DNA of 64,000 nt, taken from the NCBI RefSeq assembly GCF_003173715.1, contig NZ_CP029550.1:2232001-2296000 (forward strand), in the 5' to 3' direction. The notes beneath the pieces are model-generated. The model was not told where the DNA came from, did no database searches, and saw nothing but the letters and a program-made list of their open reading frames with translations. Made by a program: the position numbers and the translations under genes. How positions within the stretch are numbered: the stretch's first letter is position 1; the number at the start of each line of letters is the position of its first letter. Below, in pieces: positions 63,687 to 64,000 of the stretch. The stretch is from Methylobacterium durans. GTDB lineage: Bacteria; Pseudomonadota; Alphaproteobacteria; Rhizobiales; Beijerinckiaceae.

Positions 63687-64000
63687 GTGGGCCCGCTCCT
63701 CGAATCCTGGCGCTTCTGGGCGCTCCTCGCCGCAGCCTTCGCTGCCGCCACCGCGATCCTCGCCAAGGTCGGCGTCACCGGGGTCAGTGCGGATGCCGCC
63801 ACCTTCGTGCGCACCGCCGTGGTTCTGCTCCTGACCGGCGCCATCCTGGCCGTGACGGGACAGGTGCAGGGGCTCGGCAGCCTGTCCGGCCGAAGCCTCG
63901 TCTTCCTCGTCCTGTCGGGGCTCGCCACCGGCGCCTCCTGGCTCTGCTACTTCCGGGCGCTATCCCTCGGCGACGCGGCCCGTGTGGCGCCGATCGACAA
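63687..64000 (+). CDS. EamA/DMT-family transporter, 5' part
   Basis: A frame starting with GTG at 63687, 13 nt after crcB, and open to the right edge, so the gene is cut. The visible 104 residues have about four hydrophobic segments (FWALLAAAFAAATAILAKVG, VVLLLTGAILAV, LVFLVLSGLATGASWLCYF) and the EamA end ALSLGDAARVAPID. It is probably a small-molecule exporter of the drug/metabolite superfamily. Confidence 0.75.
   Translation, partial: MGPLLESWRFWALLAAAFAAATAILAKVGVTGVSADAATFVRTAVVLLLTGAILAVTGQVQGLGSLSGRSLVFLVLSGLATGASWLCYFRALSLGDAARVAPID

Noticed and set aside
1..64000. tRNA, rRNA, CRISPR arrays, insertion sequences, prophage genes
   Set aside because: I saw no T-loop/cloverleaf patterns, spaced direct repeats, transposases or integrases by eye; a tRNAscan or CRISPR search could still find something small.

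Overview
The window is about 64 kb of very GC-rich DNA with strong C/G preference at third codon positions. The gene content points to a Methylobacterium/Methylorubrum-type alphaproteobacterium: an FDH1-type NAD-dependent formate dehydrogenase in the order fdh1B-fdh1A, a MucR regulator, DUF6456 and DUF6894 proteins, an OxlT/Frc oxalate module, and the short palindromic intergenic repeats seen in that group. I found no rRNA, tRNA, insertion sequence, prophage or CRISPR array, so this reads as ordinary chromosome with an accessory metabolic island.

Layout. 1-4 kb: the 3' end of a SPOR-domain protein, a minus-strand set (HtrA-like protease, small secreted protein, DnaJ-domain membrane protein) and two small proteins. 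4.3-9.9 kb: a minus-strand jetA-jetB-jetC set (MukBEF/MksBEF/Wadjet-type SMC complex) with no jetD nuclease gene beside it. 9.9-13.3 kb: an FKBP isomerase, a membrane protein, and an unassigned zeta-toxin-like P-loop kinase with a small partner gene. 13.4-27.4 kb: an oxalate/formate island made of oxlT, frc, a stand-alone formyltransferase, sucC-sucD paralogues, a GntR/FCD regulator, a small unknown gene and fdh1B-fdh1A. 27.5-36.7 kb: a cardiolipin synthase-like PLD protein, an endonuclease/exonuclease/phosphatase protein, an SbcD/SbcC-like pair and DUF6456. 36.8-48.5 kb: small proteins, MucR, oligopeptidase B, an AsmA-like protein, UvrD, PhoH and a Met/Arg-repeat secreted protein. 48.6-64 kb: a cNMP-EAL phosphodiesterase, DUF3307, cyanase, DoxX, a two-gene glycan set (HAD-like and double GT2), an M20 peptidase, a PaoABC-type aldehyde oxidoreductase, a nucleotidyltransferase, a phosphoesterase, CrcB and the start of an EamA transporter.

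The most interesting biology is the oxalate/formate island. Six copies of an 18-bp operator-like sequence (consensus TGGTATnTGGTATRCCAG) lie upstream of oxlT, the frc region, sucCD, the gntR gene itself, a small unknown gene and fdh1BA. This argues for one GntR-controlled regulon for oxalate import, CoA activation, formyl-group handling and formate oxidation. The formyltransferase (10-formyl-THF hydrolase-domain type) beside frc suggests a link from formyl-CoA to folate-bound C1. Oxalyl-CoA decarboxylase is not in the window.

Quality caveat. Eight otherwise intact genes are broken by 11 small indels, all in C or G runs or GGCC contexts (fdh1B, the PLD gene twice, the SbcC-like gene twice, DUF6456, the AsmA-like gene, the EAL gene, paoC twice, the nucleotidyltransferase). 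Both flanking frames stay family-like in every case, so these are more likely sequencing or assembly errors than real pseudogenes. They are annotated as single genes spanning the shifts.
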